Of a DNA stretch of 64,000 nucleotides, positions 47,436-57,654 are shown one piece after another. The translations under genes and the position numbers were made by a program. Each line of letters starts with the position of its first letter. Position 1 is the first letter of the stretch. The stretch is from Agrocybe praecox (Eukaryota; Basidiomycota; Agaricomycetes; Agaricales; Agrocybaceae), in NCBI GenBank assembly GCA_964017145.1, contig OZ024843.1, positions 2,905,001 through 2,969,000 of the forward strand, given 5' to 3'. The notes beneath the pieces are model-generated. The model had not been told where the DNA came from, ran no database searches, and was given only the letters and a program-made list of their open reading frames with translations.

Positions 47436-48934
47436 TTAGTTTAAGTTATATGAAGATCCCCAACCTTTGCTATCGTACATCTTCAATCTCCACAAAGCAA
47501 TAGCTACAGCAGCTGTATCCCCTCGTCTACCAGTGTGTGTGTCAGAGCAAATAAGGAAGGCATGACTCCCTTTAGATGCCCCTGGATGGTCTGATTTCTT
47601 CTGTGACAAATGCTTGTGCGCTCGCTCGGCTTTTAATATACGTAGAAGAATTGAATGCAGTGCGGCGCGTTGAGGGCGACTGGGAAATGCAGTAACGCCA
47701 TTGTAGAGAGGGATTTGACGAGCAGGTAAATTTGTTCCTACGTCCTCGTCGATGTCTTTTATACCAGCAAGCAAAACCGAGGTCGGTGGCAAATCCTTCG
47801 GTTGCTGCTCGTCTTTTGGGGGCAGAGCAGACATAGAAGCTTCAGGTCGCTGTTTGGTCACAGTGTCCCTGTTTACGGGAGGAACAATAAGAAGAGCAAG
47901 AGCGTTATCATATGGAAGTGACCCTGTAGCTCTCATTGATCCCCATTCCTCCCGTGTCAGCCTTCGAAGGATAACGTTGCGAATCCCTAGATTCATGCGG
48001 TTACTCGCAGCGTATTCTAGTCTCTCGGCTAGTAGTTCAAATTCTTGGAGAACTCGTAGACGCAGGAAATGTGCAATATGCTGTTCGAGATTTGAAGGCA
48101 GAGTGAGCTGGGGCGAGACGCGCTTATAACTACCTTTGGCCAACCGCCTTACTGCTTCCCGCCAACAAAGAACATAGCTTCCACCAGATACATGACGGTT
48201 GGTATACTTGGGATGTAACAGGCCATCTGGTACAAGTTTTGCAGGCGCTTTGCGGCCCTCTGGCACTCTAGACGTAGGCATTCGCATTCCAACCAGACGA
48301 ATAAGAAGGTCTATATACCATGCATTTAAAATTGACGGTGTGCGCGTCAAGGAAGAAAAGACGCGACATACCAGAGGGCAAAAGCCGTTGTGTTACCATA
48401 CAGGCGCGTATTGGAGAAGATAACATCCTCACTAGTCCTCTATTAGCAGCTCCAAATCTAAGTACAGGGGAAGACGCACGTACGATACGGGTTTCCCCAC
48501 CATCCAAATTCTTCTCTGGTCATTTGCCTTGGTGAATCTGTCAGCGTTTGGTCAGCTGCTCCGGGCTTGGTTTGAGAAGAGGGTATTCGTTTATGTCTTG
48601 CATATTGCTGTGATTCGGTCACCGGGCTGCCTGGAGATAACAGAATAGACCGTTCATGGTCTTTTGGGTGGAAGGAGGGAGCAGGTGGTACAGGTTTGTA
48701 TAAAGATAGACCACTCTTTTTGGGAAGTTTAAAGTCGAAATACTGTTGTTGGTTGACCTGTCTCTCGATTTTCTCCAGGAGACGAGGTAAGATACGGGGC
48801 ATGAATGAAGAAAAGGACGTCCAAAGTGCACCAAAAACCAAACTCGTCGGTGCCGTCACGGCAATGGTCACCCGGACATAGGGCGTGCCATCATGATTGT
48901 TCCAGGTATACGATGTCAACTTGTTCACACACAT
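47436..48934 (-). CDS. Conserved protein of unknown function
   Basis: Three exons, 48934-48484, 48431-48372 and 48310-47436, give 461 residues. The first two exons join in frame through a 52-nt intron that has GTACGT, a TGCTAAT branch-like box and CTAG. The N-terminal part is moderately hydrophobic (TAPTSLVFGALWTSFSSFMPRILPRLLEKI), then comes a Ser/Pro-rich linker. A basic, possibly folded region follows (WWGNPYLRMLSSPIRACMVTQ, RLVGMRMP, HFLRLRVLQEFELLAERLEYA, NVILRRLTREEWGSM). The C-terminal third holds a low-complexity segment and a helical IPLYNGVTAF...LLRILKAERAHK region. I do not recognise the family. Its basic character and Arg-rich motifs would suit a mitochondrial or RNA-linked role, but nothing fixes this. 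The start is uncertain; the Gfo/Idh/MocA gene begins head-to-head very close by. Confidence 0.6.
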
Positions 48935-48996
48935 AATGGGCGTTATCTTCGACGATATAATAAGCGCAGCTGCTTTTGAACCCCCTATTGAGTCGG

Positions 48997-50668
48997 ATGT
49001 CTGGTATTCTTAAAAACACCAAGAACTTGTGGCGGAAATCCATGCGACTGAGTGATTCCCCTATGGACGTTGAGACTCGTACTAGTACCCACCCACCTCC
49101 CAGGAGCGGGAAGATCGTCACTATTGCAGTGATAGGCTGTGGGCAAAGGGGAAAGGTAGGCTTTGCACTTTCAGAAGAATACAATTGAACATATAAATGT
49201 CCTTACCCTAGGCTTACACGTACTATGCACTGGACAACCCAGAACGATGCAAAGTAGTGGCCATAGCTGAACCTCGTCCTAAGACCCAGAAACACTTCGC
49301 AGAACTCCATGGTGTCGATAAAACGCTGGTCTTCAATACATGGAAGGGCCTCCTTGCCGCTTCTGCGGAGACCATTAGTACTGTCGGGAAGAGACTGGCA
49401 GACGCAGTCTTAATTGCAGTACAGGATCACCTTCATGCAGAAGTTGCCGTTGCATTTGCGGCACAAGGATATCACATACTGTGCGAGAAGCCCATGGCGA
49501 CTGATATTCAAGATTGTATCAAAATGGAAAACGCTGTCAAAAACAAGGGCATAATCTTTGGAATGGGCCATGGTATGTAAATTCCGCTTTTTTTTATCGT
49601 CCGGTACCTTATGGAGCTTTTGTATACTTAGTGATGCGCTACTCACCATATAGCAAAGAGATTACAGAAATAGTCCGTTCTGGATCTCTTGGGGAGCTCA
49701 TCAACATAACACAAGTAGAACCAGTCGGTTTTTACCACTTCGCACATTCGTACGTTCGTGGAAATTGGTCAAACGAGGAGTCTAGCTCGTTCGCTTTGAT
49801 GACTAAATGTTGCCAGTATGCTTTTATCCCCTAACCTTGATTTTAAGTTCCATACCTATATCTTATTTCTTCCCTAGTGACATTGACCTACTTTGCCACT
49901 GGTTTTACCCAGCAACGCCGGTGAAAGTCTCGTCTTTCGGTTCCTTGAAGCACTTCAAAAAATCTGGGAAACCAAAGCAAGCCGGGAGCGCTACGCGCTG
50001 TTTAGAATGCCCAGCAGAAAGGGATTGCCCCTATAGTGCTAAGAAGAGTTAGTAGCAAAACCACTAGAGACTAGTGCCATGCTAATAAGTTCCATTTCAT
50101 AGTATATCTAGAACCGGTTTCTGAAGGGAACACTAGGTGGCCGGCTTCGACTATCGTGGATGGAGTGCCAGATATTGAGAATATTACCGATGCTCTGAAT
50201 GAAGGGCCCTACGGTCGCTGCGTCTACGAAAGCGCGAACGATGTTTGCGACAATCAAGTCGTCAATATAGAATTTTCAAACGGCGCAACAGCGTCATTCA
50301 CGATGGTTGCTTTCACTTCTGCAATTTGTGACCGACAGACTCGATTGCATTTTAGCCATGGGGAAATTATCGGCGATATGAATACCTTCACTGTCAACGA
50401 CTTTCGGAAGCGGTCATCGAAAATTCACCGCCCAAAAAGCGAAGGCGGGGGCCATGGGGGAGGCGATGAAGGACTTATACGATCCTTCGTTGACGCGGTC
50501 TTGACTTCGAATCAATATGCCTTGGGGACCGACATTAGCGAGGTCCTAAAGAGCCACCTTACGGTATTCGCTGCGGAAGCGAGCAGAAAGACTGGGACCG
50601 TTGTGAACTGCATAGCTTTTGAAGAAGAGGCCAGACAGATAACTAATGGGATAGCGACATGTAACTAA
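48997..50668 (+). CDS. Gfo/Idh/MocA-family NAD(P)-dependent oxidoreductase
   Basis: Predicted sugar or cyclitol dehydrogenase with an N-terminal Rossmann fold. Exons 48997-49155, 49212-49572, 49632-49815, 49878-50047 and 50103-50668 give 479 residues from the first ATG; later in-frame ATGs at 49042 and 49063 are equally plausible starts. The dinucleotide motif [11 protein letters not shown], the family hallmark EKP in HILCEKPMA, and a catalytic-type [12 protein letters not shown] segment with conserved Asp and His are visible. A Cys-rich patch ([18 protein letters not shown]) occurs in the C-terminal domain, as in a subset of this superfamily. There is a Gly-rich loop ([10 protein letters not shown]) near the end. 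The substrate cannot be told from sequence. The start codon is only ~60-130 bp from the opposing gene. Confidence 0.88.
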
Positions 50669-51141
50669 TGCAATTCAATGACCTCTATCGTGACAGAAGA
50701 TTCAATAAAGTACTCAGGATTTCCGTCAATTTCCGCAGTACGGATCACTAAATAATGATCATCGTCCGACGGGGGACGACTTCAAGTTTAAATTCAATGC
50801 CGCGGGACTGCGATACAAATACACTCTGCTGTCAAAAACGTTATGACTGCGACCCCTATATCCTGCCCCTGCCCGCCCCATACGAAAACAGCCATATGTT
50901 TCTGTGTTGACCGACTGTGAATACTTCGGTCAGTGTGTGAAGCTTGGGCCATGCACTGCTTGCATTCCGCAGTTAAGCGAAATGTGGCCTGGTCGAGTCT
51001 CACCTGATGCAGACTTTCAATTTTCGAGGGTCGGCGACGGCGAGGATTGTCCTATAAAGTCTGTGTAATGCAGATGAGCGAGATCATATCTGCATACCTG
51101 TCGCCGAGACTTTTATACACCATCTCCCTCCGCTCAAAGTC
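50669..51141. other. Intergenic region, oxidoreductase to hydrolase
   Basis: No exon was supported. It contains the 3' flank of the oxidoreductase and the promoter of the intronless hydrolase, including CTATAAAG at about 51051 as a possible TATA-like element roughly 90 bp before the start codon. Confidence 0.4.
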
Positions 51142-52128
51142 ATGTCTTCGAGCAACGCCCTCCAGGAATCACCTGAGAAATATCTCGAACTATCCGACGG
51201 TCGCACCCTAGCATATGCAGACAATGGAGACCCATCAAGCTCTCGTCTGATCATATTTTTCCATGGTGTTTTTGGCGTGGGCCGTGCACCACAACTCCAA
51301 TCCTTTTTGGTGGAGAAGAATGTTCATTATGTTGCCCCAACCCTTGCAGGCTGGGGTACATCGTCTCCTCGAAAAAAGGATGTACCTTATCATGTAAACC
51401 TTGCATCCGATATCACACAGCTCATAAATCATCTACACCCCCATGATTTGAATCTCAAGATATATATCGCTGGTGGCTCATATGGGACGGTTCCTGCGCA
51501 GATGTTATATGGGGCCCCATTTGACATTTTCCCTTACGGCCGTGACGTTGCTGCGTGCTTGTTATTGGCCCCATTTTCGCCATTCAGACTGCACAAGGAA
51601 TACGCGAAGGCTTTGGATACTCAAAGCTACATCAGTGTAGGGCCTCCTTCCCAAAACATTCCTTTCAAAATCATCCCCCGCATGACTGCGGCCTTCATGA
51701 AATCGAAAATGACGTCCGTGGATAAATGCGAGAGCTTTATCAGACAGACTCTATTTGATCCAATGGGTCCGGAGGAGAAAGCCGCGTTCAGCAAATACAG
51801 AGAGGAAAACAACAAGAAGGAAGGAGAAGTTGAACGTTTGTGGGCAGAAAATGTCTATGGGAGTGTGCAGGAGACGTGGGACGGCTTTTTCGAAGTGTCC
51901 GACGTTATTCACAGCGATTGGGGATTCTCTCCTGCTTCCTTGGACGAGGAACATAATCAACGTCCTATTCTCATTGTTAGCTCGGCAGAAGACACCCTGG
52001 CCCCAAACACCATGGCAAAATGGCTCGCAGCTGAATACAAGAATGCGCATCCCCGATCAATCAACGGAGGCCATCTCGCGGCTCTATTTCACCTCAACGA
52101 TCTTTGGAAGCAGCTTTTCGAGTTGTAA
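51142..52128 (+). CDS. Alpha/beta-hydrolase, intronless
   Basis: Single-exon gene of 328 residues, the only complete gene here without an intron. The alpha/beta-hydrolase fold is clear: oxyanion loop FFHGVFGVG (~39-47), nucleophile elbow AGGSYGT with Ser113, a late acid in SSAEDTLAP, and a C-terminal His in GGHLAALFH. There is no signal peptide or membrane segment, so it is probably cytosolic. The cap region is helical and carries a lysine- and glutamate-rich stretch. It could be an esterase, lipase-like enzyme or epoxide-hydrolase relative; the sequence does not decide. The lack of introns beside intron-rich neighbours could mean retroposition or horizontal gain, but base composition does not look unusual. 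The start is the first ATG, giving a sensible fold. Confidence 0.88.
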   Translation: MSSSNALQESPEKYLELSDGRTLAYADNGDPSSSRLIIFFHGVFGVGRAPQLQSFLVEKNVHYVAPTLAGWGTSSPRKKDVPYHVNLASDITQLINHLHPHDLNLKIYIAGGSYGTVPAQMLYGAPFDIFPYGRDVAACLLLAPFSPFRLHKEYAKALDTQSYISVGPPSQNIPFKIIPRMTAAFMKSKMTSVDKCESFIRQTLFDPMGPEEKAAFSKYREENNKKEGEVERLWAENVYGSVQETWDGFFEVSDVIHSDWGFSPASLDEEHNQRPILIVSSAEDTLAPNTMAKWLAAEYKNAHPRSINGGHLAALFHLNDLWKQLFEL

Positions 52129-52384
52129 GAAGCAATTCCATGACTTTACCAGCGTTCAAATAGACTGGATGCCGCATTTTTGCCTCATGCACTCAACACG
52201 CCTATACCATAGTTTAATTACTTGAGCATGTTTACAAGCGACTTGAAATGATACCCGAGAATCTGATAGACAGAACAAATCGAATATATATATTATTTTC
52301 AACAAATCAAGTAGAATTTACAAGATAGCGATAACTACAAATCTATACTACGGAATGGGGTCTTACTAAATGAAGCATTTCATA

Positions 52385-54224
52385 TTAATCCTGAAGCTCC
52401 AGCTCTCGTCGTATGATTTCCCGGACTTCACGTAGGCCCCCAGTTTCTCGTTTGACTCTCCTCGGGCTGCGGTTGACGAGTTCCTGAGCGCTTTCTTCCT
52501 TTCCCTTCCTGCCAGGGCTGGAAGGCACCACTAATTTCCTTTTCGTGGGAGAGCTTTCACCAGCAGATGGGGCAGGAGTAGGTGCAGGCATTTCCAACCA
52601 TTCATCGCCCGAAATTTCAAGTTGCCTCAGGAAAAATGGACAGAGTTTAATCAACATTGAGATAGAGTCATTTGCTTCTGAGGTTGACAGAGGTACCGGC
52701 GATGACTTGATGATTGCGGTGACAACGTCGCCAGTAGGAAGAGCTCGGCGCTTCCGTGATGGCGTCGAAGACCCACTGGGACCAGAGTGAGAGAATAACC
52801 TGCATACAATTACTGTCAGAATCATGTTAGAATAAGATTAGAGGTACCAACATCCAGATGCTTTCTGCCACACCGCTGAGGCGCCCGAGTAGACATCTTC
52901 GCCTCAACTCTTCCTGATTCAATTTAGCCATCTGATCACGAGTCATTGCAGTCCCAGAGCCGTCATGACGAGGAGTTTTGGTCGGTGAGGCAGATAAAGA
53001 TCTTTGGCGAATACGCTCGTAAAGAGCCTGTCGACGTGAAGACGATGGCGTTTTTACAGATGCATCATTATCCCCTTTATGATGAACAGGAGTTGAAGGT
53101 GGATCTTTGAATGGAGAGATTGCAGCTGATGAGGGCGTCTGTGGCGGCTCTGAACCAGCATCCCGATCACGACGGGACGGGGTTTGGGGAAATAAGACGG
53201 TGCTCTTCTTCATTGGAGAATTGGAGGACGACATAGGGAAAGGTATAGCAAATTGATGCGCAGACCTTTTAACAGGAGAGCGCGACGGAGAAGAAGGTAG
53301 AGCAGGAAGTTTAACAGAAGTTGCTGCTGACGGGGAACAAGAAGCCAGAGTTCGTGTAAGAGCAGAGACTTTAGGCGCAGATAGTTCAGGAAGATTGGCT
53401 AGAGGGACTTTCGGTAGAGGATCAGTATTATCGTGCAACTAGGTAGGGGAAACGTTTGAGAAAAATGGAACGCTTGACGACTAAGTCAGAACATACCTCA
53501 ATCCAACGCGTTAGTTTCCTAAGTAATTCTTGTCGCCTGCTCTCAGCGTTGGCTGTCCATCGTGCAACTGCAGCCATTCCGGCGCCCATGTCTTTGTCGA
53601 TATCCATCTCAATTTCGATCCCAATGCCGTAGGCAGGAACTCGTTTCCGGTCCACTTTAGAAAAATGAGTAGTTGAGCTAAGGATAACGCCCATTGATCC
53701 TCTAGTCCAATCTCCGGATAGAGGATTAGAGGGTGCAGGAGCATCTATGAAGGGATTGTCCTCGCTCTTTTCTTCGATTTTGGCTTTGGCATCATTCAAA
53801 GGTTGTTCATCCCATTCCCACAGCCAACATAATCGTTTCAAGTCATCGACGTCAAAAGATGACGAAAAACCAGCATATGTCGTCAGTGAGATGTGGTTTA
53901 GAACGTTCTTAACAATTCCTAGGTCTGATGTAGGTGAAATTGCACAGGTCGCAAGAGCGTGGGACAGAGCATGATGTAGGGCAGTTTGAACATTGTAGAG
54001 ACGTGTGAGCTCGTGAGGCAAGTTTAGTTTGGCTGAGTTACGCGATGTAGACGGAGGAGGAGTAGGAGGCCTATATAACTTGGTGAGAGCATTCAGGGTA
54101 AGAGAGTTTCGGGAACATACTCAGTTCTCATTTTCTTCGGAGTCATGGTGGTTTCGTCGTCGAAGTCATGTTGGAGACGTTTTTTCTTAGGAGAAACTTG
54201 AAGTGAGGTATAAAGATCTGACAT
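52385..54224 (-). CDS. CDT1: DNA replication licensing factor Cdt1
   Basis: Nuclear factor that loads the MCM helicase onto origins in G1. Four exons: 54224-54121, 54070-53497, 53438-52852 and 52799-52385, giving 559 residues. The central winged-helix region reads [19 protein letters not shown] and [16 protein letters not shown] long Ser/Pro-rich linker with many SP/TP sites follows (for example [17 protein letters not shown]), suitable for CDK control. The C-terminal MCM-binding winged helix is clear ([56 protein letters not shown]). Only three short introns occur, with donor GTTGGT for the last. Two ACGCGT boxes ten bases apart lie ~107 bp upstream. The family is recognised mainly from the C-terminal domain. 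Confidence 0.85.
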
Positions 54225-55082
54225 TTCGGTTGAGGTCGGAAACAGAGAGGGGAGGTATCGCTAGGGGAGAATAGATGAAAAGCCTAAGGAGAAGTTCGGA
54301 TGATGGGGGGCAAACCCGTTCAAACGCCCGACGCGTCTTGACGCGTTCGTGACACATATTGTCACAAACACTAGGGCCCAAGTTGAACGTTGAACGTTGA
54401 ACCTTGGACATGATCAAAGAAAACCCCTGCCAGTGAAATTTCTGCCAAAACGCCAAATTTGCTCATATCAAGACGTGCATGTCATACTTCTCTAACAAAA
54501 CTGCGAACCTCGATCGGGTTGAATAATCGACATACTGATGCACTGCGGAGGAAGTTTCTCACTAGCGTTCTTTGGATCCTGATAACTGGATCAACACATG
54601 CGACTCGCTGGTCCCATCAAACGCGAAGAGTGCATGGAGCTCATAAAACATTCCGAAGAAACGTATTCCACCTTTGTACTTTAGCGAAGGCTCTTGAAGG
54701 ATATATCAGAAGAAATACCTTGCGTACGCGCAGAAGATGGGCAACAAAATTCCAGGCGAACATGATTCAAACATTTGATTGACATCCATGAAACAGATCA
54801 ACTCTGATCACTCAATCAAGTATTTGCTTAAAATACGAAATCTAAGCTGGTTCACGGCTTATCACTACCCAGCAATTGAAAAACGGAGCACGAGTCTGCT
54901 ATACACGAGTCTGCTGCATGTTCACAAGTCACATTTCTCACTTGCCTAACCTTTGCATGAGCCTCTTGGTATACACGCAGAGTCCTGCCTTTTGTGTAAC
55001 GAATTTGGCATTGACTCGCGAACGGAAGGCTTAAAAGGAGGACGGTTGGCCGGTGCCAGTTTCTATCAATTACTTGTGAGTC
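54225..55082. other. Intergenic region between CDT1 and CCCH gene 1
   Basis: It contains the CDT1 promoter on the left, including the ACGCGT pair, and the promoter of the first CCCH gene on the right. A direct repeat of TTGAACG occurs near 54381-54401. Short plus-strand frames around 54459-54782 show no domain and no consistent splicing, so no gene is called. Confidence 0.45.
54331..54346. promoter_or_regulatory. Tandem MCB-type boxes upstream of CDT1
   Basis: ACGCGT at 54331-54336 and again at 54341-54346, with starts exactly ten bases apart, about one helical turn. They are 107-122 bp upstream of the CDT1 start codon. ACGCGT is the core of the MBF (MluI cell-cycle box) site; in fission yeast cdt1 is a Cdc10/MBF target. 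Function here is inferred from motif, spacing and gene identity. Confidence 0.6.
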
Positions 55083-57197
55083 ATGGACTCTCTCTGGATA
55101 CCATCCGTCAATGGCTTCGAAACGAACGAGCTCAAACCAGGCGCGACTGACGCCCATCCGACGCCCTCCCAAAACCGAATGTAAGTGTTACGATCATCTG
55201 TCAACTTGTGGTCGTTTTATGTGGATGTTCATTGTTTTTCTGTTGTAGTGAGATATGCTTTGGTCAATTACGCGGTACGTGTCACTTATTATCATCGGGG
55301 GAAAGACGCTGTGCCGACTCTATGGGGTTAGATGAGATTAAGAACTTCGTTAACAACGATAACAAATCTCGCGAGGTCATCAAGCAGCTGGAGAGTGACC
55401 TCAGAGTTCACAAGGACGCCTATAACGGTCTCGGTGTCCATGTTCAAGAATCAAACAGGAAAATTCAAGAATCAAAAGAGAAAATTCAAGAATCCAATAG
55501 GAAAATAGAAGACCTCGAAAAGAAAATAGAAGACCTCGAAAATTTACTGAAGGTATTTTTCTTCATACCCAACGTTATACTCGCCTAAAAATATATGACA
55601 TGATTTAAGGGACATCGAGTTATTGCTCTTCTAGATGGGGACGGCACGATATTCAATACCCAACTCATTGCTCAAGGACAATCCGGCGGGCATCTTGCGG
55701 CACAAAGACTATCGGATGCTATTATCCAACAAGTCACGTCCACCAATGGGGTTAATCAGTACCAGCTTTGGACATATGTCTTCCTGAATAAGCGCGGGTT
55801 GATGGATACACTGGGCCGCTCGGGGCACCATGCAGCAAAGACCAAATTCGACGATTTTATCATTGGATTCAACCAAGCGGCTGAACGTTTTCTCATGGTC
55901 GATGTCGGAAGCGCCAAGGAAGCAGCTGATGCTAAAATCAAAGGTATGTACCTAAACGCCACCCCGCGATGAAAGCAACGGTAGGCTTACCCAATAATTA
56001 CAGCCTTATTAGAAGACGAAATTAGACTTCCACAGACGGAGAAGATAATATTTGGAGGTTCTTACTACTACCCCATTTCCATCTTACGCGATAACCAATC
56101 CATATTCTCTAGGATGCCATGATAATGGTTATGTTACCAGCCTTCGTTCTCATATAACCGCCGGGTTGAAATCGAAATTGACCCTCATGCGAGGCTATAC
56201 AGATATTGCGGCAGGATTTGCAGAACTCGAACTTCCGTCATTCAGTATTCCGGACCTCTTTATCCCAAACAAGCTATCAAACCCTCCGCCTTCTGGCCGT
56301 ATTAACTCTACACCTGTGCAACCGCTTGTTCCCCTCCCAACCTCTCCGCCGCCTGCGGCTCCTCAAGAACGAAAAAAGGTTCACAGATCTTCTATCTCGA
56401 CGATTCAACAAGACTTTGACGCGCTTCCGTTTGCCTCTGCTGAACCTGAAGAAACGGTTCGCAAGCAACCTTCGACGCCACCAAGCTATTCATCGGCAGT
56501 GCAGTCGTCGCCACCGCCAAAGAGGGTGGCCACTCCTGAGCTTGATTCATCTGGTAGTACGTCCTCGAGTGATGAAAGTGACGACTTCTCGATGGTCACT
56601 CGCTCGAGATCTCTCACGAACTTGCGATCGCGGCGTGTAAATCCTAATATTGTGAGTTTGAAGCCCCAAATACTGCGTGGTTCCCATCTAATAATACAAA
56701 CCACAGCTACTCTCGAAACGTGTGTGACTTTGGTTTTGAGTTTGTTTGTGATCGCAGACTGACAGATTATCTGATTCTTCGGTAGACGACCCCCCTCCGT
56801 GTACCCTCTTCTATTTGTCAACATGCAAACACGGAGCTGATTGCAAGTACGGCCATGACTATCTTCTGCAGCCAGAGCACTATGCACAGATCCGCGCTAA
56901 TGCTAAAAAGTCCCCCTGTCCCTCGAGGAACAAAGGTAAAAGAGATATTACCTTTGTGCTACCATGACGCCCAACTGATTATTATGCAAAGGTGAAGTGT
57001 GCCAATGGGGAGATGGATGCTGTTATGGGCATCACTGCCCTCAACTGAGCAAATGTCATTTCCTGAAGCAAAACCGCTGTAAGTTTGTTGGAGGTGCGTA
57101 ATCTCGGTATTCATTTCTTGTAGTTATAGACAGCTGACTTTATGCCGCAGCTGATATGCACAAGGAACCAAAGAATTCGAGTTGTGACGGGATGTGA
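55083..57197 (+). CDS. CCCH zinc-finger protein with DUF7923-type domain, copy 1
   Basis: Probable RNA-binding protein of a fungus-specific CCCH family. Nine exons: 55083-55180, 55249-55274, 55332-55552, 55610-55943, 56004-56057, 56113-56651, 56758-56935, 56992-57093 and 57151-57197, giving 532 residues. An N-terminal coiled coil contains repeats of QESNRKI/DLEKKIE (~85-118). An alpha/beta domain follows (HRVIALLDGDGTIFNTQLI, QGQSGGHLAAQRL), the DUF7923-like part. A ~180-residue Pro/Ser-rich linker leads to three Cys/His clusters: C-x7-C-x5-C-x3-H, C-x8-C-x5-C-x3-H and a C-terminal CHFL...CKFVG...H. The 26-nt second exon is matched in length and phase by copy 2, which supports the start chosen. 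Targets are unknown. Confidence 0.82.
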
Positions 57198-57654
57198 TGC
57201 TCGAATAGTGAAGGGCTGCAGCTGGCATGGAGGGGGTATGATATGATATGATATGATATGTATATGTATGACTTTGAATATGCTTATTTATAAACGTCGG
57301 AGAGTCCGCGGAGTCTTAGAGGGTATGTTTTTTGTGACTGAAAAAAAGAAAGAAAGAAAAAGAAAAGGGAATTAATCAACAATGACAGTTCCGTCAGAAT
57401 GATCCCTGGAAGGTTCTATGGGTTAGATGCCGTCAGACTAGGCCAAGTTGGTGGTTAAACACAGGAATAAATTATTTTTATCGCCTTCCTATTGCCCTGT
57501 GACTGCCTTCCCGAGCTACCTACTTCCTTGTCAGGAAATAGACCCCGGAGAAGTCCCTTTGGTGTTCATTTTGCTTGGAAGACCAGCATGGTTTAAAGGC
57601 GCCTCTTCTTCAGCTCTATTCTTCATCCCGTCCTCCACTTCCTCCTTGTCTTCC
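57198..57654. other. Intergenic region between CCCH copies, with ATATG repeat
   Basis: No exon was supported. An ATATG-type pentanucleotide run occupies about 57237-57266, just past the copy 1 stop, and an A/G-rich tract (GAAAGAAAGAAAAAGAAAAG) lies near 57348-57368. The right end should hold the copy 2 promoter. Confidence 0.5.

Noticed and set aside
54459..54782. Basic plus-strand open frame between CDT1 and CCCH copy 1
   Set aside because: Composition is Arg/Thr-rich without structure, and no splice combination gave a recognisable protein.
55208..55331. In-frame ATG at 55322 as the start of CCCH copy 1
   Set aside because: Two upstream exons (55083-55180, 55249-55274) splice in frame and mirror copy 2, so 55322 is likely inside an intron.
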